From contig PKVB01000193.1 of the NCBI GenBank assembly GCA_003131365.1, positions 1 to 7,748 of the forward strand: DNA of 7,748 bases. The letters are read 5' to 3'. The position numbers were made by a program, and so were the translations under genes. Under the pieces are notes generated by a model, which was not told the DNA's origin, made no database searches, and saw nothing but the letters and a program-made list of their open reading frames with translations. This DNA comes from Gemmatimonadota bacterium. GTDB lineage: Bacteria > Gemmatimonadota > Gemmatimonadetes > Gemmatimonadales > Gemmatimonadaceae. Shown here piece after piece: positions 6,040 through 7,748 of this stretch (position 1 is the stretch's first letter; every line of letters starts with the position of its first letter).

Positions 6040-6046
6040 AGGAGGT
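6040..6046 (+). promoter_or_regulatory. Strong ribosome binding site for the small ORF at 6057
   Basis: AGGAGGT is a full anti-Shine-Dalgarno match ending 10 bases before the ATG at 6057, slightly long but workable. It is the best ribosome site in the window and the main reason to believe the small ORF is translated. Confidence 0.6.
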
Positions 6047-6056
6047 AGCAAGGCTG

Positions 6057-6356
6057 ATGCAAAATCGCGACGGCGTACAAAAGGGTCCTCAGGATCACGC
6101 AGAGGGGCAGCACGGCTCAAAGACTCGCGGCAAGATCCTCGAACAACTGCACTCAGGCAACGGTAACGGTACCGCTCCGGAAGCCCCTCCCAATCCGCTC
6201 GAACCCTCCAAGTCAATTGCGCATCACAACGCCGCCCACCGCTTGTTCGAAGAGCGGCAGCAACACGACGAGGCGGAGAAGAACAGCGAGAAGACCCGCC
6301 TGAACCGTGAGGTCGAGCGCCGACATCTCGACCCGAACCACATTCCCAAGATTTGA
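6057..6356 (+). CDS. Small hydrophilic, His/Gly-rich protein of unknown function
   Basis: A 99-residue ORF I do not recognise, 65 bp after dcd on the same strand. It has no Cys, Trp or Tyr, no signal peptide and no membrane segment. Residues 1-51 are polar and probably disordered, with a GNGNGT stretch and a Pro-rich linker (PEAPPNPLEP, 41-50). Residues 52-90 look like a charged amphipathic helix (for example HRLFEERQQHDEAEKNSEK), and the end is HLDPNHIPKI. It has 9 His and 8 Gly, so it meets the glycine and hydrophilicity features used to define hydrophilins (stress-associated disordered proteins); that is an analogy, not an assignment. Support for a real gene: the AGGAGGT site upstream and a stop 7 bases before a terminator-like hairpin. 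It could be cotranscribed with dcd, as no convincing promoter was seen between them. Confidence 0.6.
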   Translation: MQNRDGVQKGPQDHAEGQHGSKTRGKILEQLHSGNGNGTAPEAPPNPLEPSKSIAHHNAAHRLFEERQQHDEAEKNSEKTRLNREVERRHLDPNHIPKI

Positions 6357-6363
6357 GCCTTCG

Positions 6364-6389
6364 GAGCGAACGCCGACGGGCGTCCGCTC
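6364..6389. terminator. Hairpin between convergent genes, possible bidirectional terminator
   Basis: GAGCG-A-ACGCC-GACG-GGCGT-C-CGCTC folds into two 5-bp stems separated by one A-C mismatch, with a 4-base loop. It fills most of the 40-bp gap between the stop of the small ORF (6356) and the stop of sdhB (6397). Neither strand has a clear T-tract after the stem, so intrinsic termination may be weak or factor-assisted. Confidence 0.5.
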
Positions 6390-6396
6390 TCGAGCG

Positions 6397-7149
6397 CTAG
6401 GCGCGGGTGCCGATCAGGCGCCCGCGAATGAAGTCCCGGTTCATCCGGGTGATCGTGTCCATGCTGATTTCCTTCGGACACGCTTCCTGACACTCGCCGT
6501 GCAGAGTGCAGCTTCCAAAATTCTCGAGATCCATCTGATCGACCATCTCCAGCGCGCGGCGGTACCGCTCGGGCTGGCCCTGAGGCAGTAGTCCCAGATG
6601 CGTGATCTTCGCCGCCGTAAACAGCGATGCCGACGCGTTCGGGCACGCGGCGACGCACGCCCCACATCCGATGCAGGCCGCGGCATCCATCGCGCTTTCT
6701 ACGCTCTCCTTCGGAACAAGAATCGTGTTCGCGTCCTGCGCGCCGCCCGTTGGCGCCGTGATGAATCCACCCGCCTGGATGATCCGGTCCAGCGCCGAGC
6801 GATCGACCGTTAGATCCTTGATCACCGGAAACGCCCGCGCCCGCCAGGGCTCGATGTAGATCGTGTCGCCGTCCTTGGAGCTCCGCATATGAAGCTGGCA
6901 TGTCGCGGTTCCCTTCATCGGACCGTGCGCAACGCCGTTTATCATCAGGCTGCACATGCCGCATATGCCCTCGCGGCAGTCGTGATCGAATGCGATCGGC
7001 ACCTCGCCGCGCTCCGTGAGTCTCTCGTTCACCACGTCGAGCATCTCGAGGAACGACATGTCGGGGCTGATGTCGTTTGCCTGGTAGACCACCATTTTGC
7101 CCGGAGCCTTGGGGCCGACCTGCCGCCAGACGTGCAGCGTGAGGTTCAT
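6397..7149 (-). CDS. sdhB: Succinate dehydrogenase / fumarate reductase iron-sulfur subunit
   Basis: A 250-residue protein carrying electrons between the SdhA flavin and the membrane quinone site. The 2Fe-2S ligands are C58, C63, C66 (CREGICGMC) and C84 (TATCQLH). The 4Fe-4S and 3Fe-4S domain has C159, C162, C165 and C169 (CIGCGACVAACP) with C214, C220 and C224 (CTLHGECQEACP). The MSFLEMLDVVNERL and EPWRARAFPVIKDLTVDRSA segments fit the type common in Bacteroidota, Actinobacteria and Chlorobi rather than the E. coli type. An open frame continues 69 codons upstream, but that overlaps sdhA. The ATG at 7149 starts the conserved domain, overlaps the sdhA stop as TGATG, and has GGAG 9 bases upstream. 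sdhC would be expected outside the window. Confidence 0.96.
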   Translation of the reverse strand: MNLTLHVWRQVGPKAPGKMVVYQANDISPDMSFLEMLDVVNERLTERGEVPIAFDHDCREGICGMCSLMINGVAHGPMKGTATCQLHMRSSKDGDTIYIEPWRARAFPVIKDLTVDRSALDRIIQAGGFITAPTGGAQDANTILVPKESVESAMDAAACIGCGACVAACPNASASLFTAAKITHLGLLPQGQPERYRRALEMVDQMDLENFGSCTLHGECQEACPKEISMDTITRMNRDFIRGRLIGTRA

Positions 7150-7748
7150 CACTTGTAGCTCCGCTGCGACAGTTTCACGTTCTCGAAGACGAGCGGCTCC
7201 TTGTTGAGAACGGGAATCTTTCCCTCGCCGGCAAACTGCCAGGCGGCGACGTAGGCGAAGTTCTCGTCGTCGCGCAGTGCTTCGCCGTCGGGAGTCTGGC
7301 TCTCTTCCCGGAAATGTCCACCACACGACTCGGTTCGATGCAGCGCGTCGAGGCACATCAGCTCTCCGAGCTCGAAAAAGTCAGCGACACGTCCGGCCTT
7401 CTCGAGGGCCTGGTTCAGCTCGACGTCGCTACCCGGCACGTTGACGTTGTGCCAGAACTCCTCACGCAGCTCCGGAATCTTCCTGAGCGCGGTCCTGAGC
7501 CCTGCCTCGTTGCGCGACATTCCGCAGTTGTGCCACAGGATCTGGCCGAGCTCGCGGTGGAACGACGCTACCGTCCGCTTCCCCTTGATTGAGAGAAATC
7601 TCTTCGTTCTCTCCTCCACCTCGTCCTCTGCCGCCTTGAACGCCGCGTGTGTTGTGTCGACCTTCTCCGGCTTCCTGCTCGCCAGATAGTCCCCGATCGT
7701 GTTAGGAATTATGAAGTATCCGTCCGCGAGCCCCTGCATCAACGCGCT
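7149..7748 (-). CDS. sdhA: Succinate dehydrogenase / fumarate reductase flavoprotein subunit, C-terminal part (cut by window edge)
   Basis: The last 199 codons of the FAD-bearing catalytic subunit, entering from the right edge in frame as SALMQGLADGYFIIPNTIG. This matches the end of the flavoprotein FAD domain, followed by the C-terminal helical domain with FHRELGQILWHNCGMSRNEAG and LNQALEKAGRVADFFELGEL. Next come the conserved RTESCGGHFREESQT and GEALRDDENFAYVAAW stretches, and the tail ends KLSQRSYK. The flavin-attachment His and the catalytic Arg lie outside the window. Codon 3 of the visible part is TTG (Leu), which is internal and not a start; the gene clearly continues beyond 7748. It is directly coupled to sdhB. 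Confidence 0.96.
   Translation of the reverse strand, partial: SALMQGLADGYFIIPNTIGDYLASRKPEKVDTTHAAFKAAEDEVEERTKRFLSIKGKRTVASFHRELGQILWHNCGMSRNEAGLRTALRKIPELREEFWHNVNVPGSDVELNQALEKAGRVADFFELGELMCLDALHRTESCGGHFREESQTPDGEALRDDENFAYVAAWQFAGEGKIPVLNKEPLVFENVKLSQRSYK

Noticed and set aside
5440..6216. 258-codon minus-strand frame opposite dcd
   Set aside because: dcd on the plus strand is clearly conserved along its whole length; the antisense product has no family features and no ribosome site of note.
5811..6356. Long plus-strand frame overlapping the dcd end and continuing into the small ORF
   Set aside because: Its first 82 codons are an out-of-frame reading of dcd. Only the part from the ATG at 6057, with AGGAGGT upstream, is accepted as a gene.
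7150..7356. 69-codon N-terminal extension of sdhB
   Set aside because: It lies inside the sdhA C-terminus in another frame and is Arg-rich; the conserved SdhB sequence starts at the ATG at 7149.

Overview
The window is a G+C-rich bacterial chromosome segment made almost wholly of respiratory-chain genes. From left to right it holds: the start of a complex I operon read leftward (minus strand; nuoA at 5236 down to the first 107 codons of nuoG, cut at base 1); a 200-bp divergent promoter region (5237-5436); dcd for dCTP deaminase read rightward (5437-5991); a small unrecognised hydrophilic ORF on the same strand (6057-6356); a convergent hairpin; then sdhB and the last 199 codons of sdhA read leftward from the right edge. 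No rRNA, tRNA, CRISPR or insertion sequence was seen.

The nuo genes run A-B-C-D-E-F-G, with separate nuoC and nuoD, and are packed with stop/start overlaps (GTGA, TTGA, and TAATG twice) or zero spacing. nuoC, nuoD and nuoE use GTG, GTG and TTG starts. The only looser junction, nuoA-nuoB, carries an imperfect 22-bp direct repeat (period 35). It looks like a tandem duplication that pulled apart two formerly overlapping genes and left a 14-codon chimeric micro-ORF between them. Upstream of nuoA, on its strand, are a plausible sigma-70 promoter (TTGAAT-N17-TAAATT) and, just downstream of its -10, a perfect palindrome GTGAAA-TT-TTTCAC. The palindrome resembles a Rex (NADH/NAD+ sensor) or CRP/FNR-family operator. 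A Rex site here would make sense because complex I consumes NADH.

Together the genes encode the peripheral arm of NADH:quinone oxidoreductase (flavin and NADH site in NuoF, Fe-S clusters in NuoE/F/G/B, quinone site in NuoB/D), one membrane subunit (NuoA), and the flavoprotein C-terminus and Fe-S subunit of succinate dehydrogenase/fumarate reductase. Both complexes feed electrons to the quinone pool. SdhB resembles the roughly 250-residue type with MSFLEMLD and CREGICGMC motifs found in Bacteroidota, Actinobacteria and related groups.

Taxonomy is only an inference: Gemmatimonadota or a relative is my best guess from protein flavour and gene order, held with low confidence. I did not find a wholly new multi-gene system. 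The items most worth a second look are the duplicated nuoA/nuoB junction, the Rex-like operator, a Trp where the quinone-site Tyr of NuoD is expected, a cysteine-containing extracytoplasmic loop in NuoA, and the orphan hydrophilic protein.
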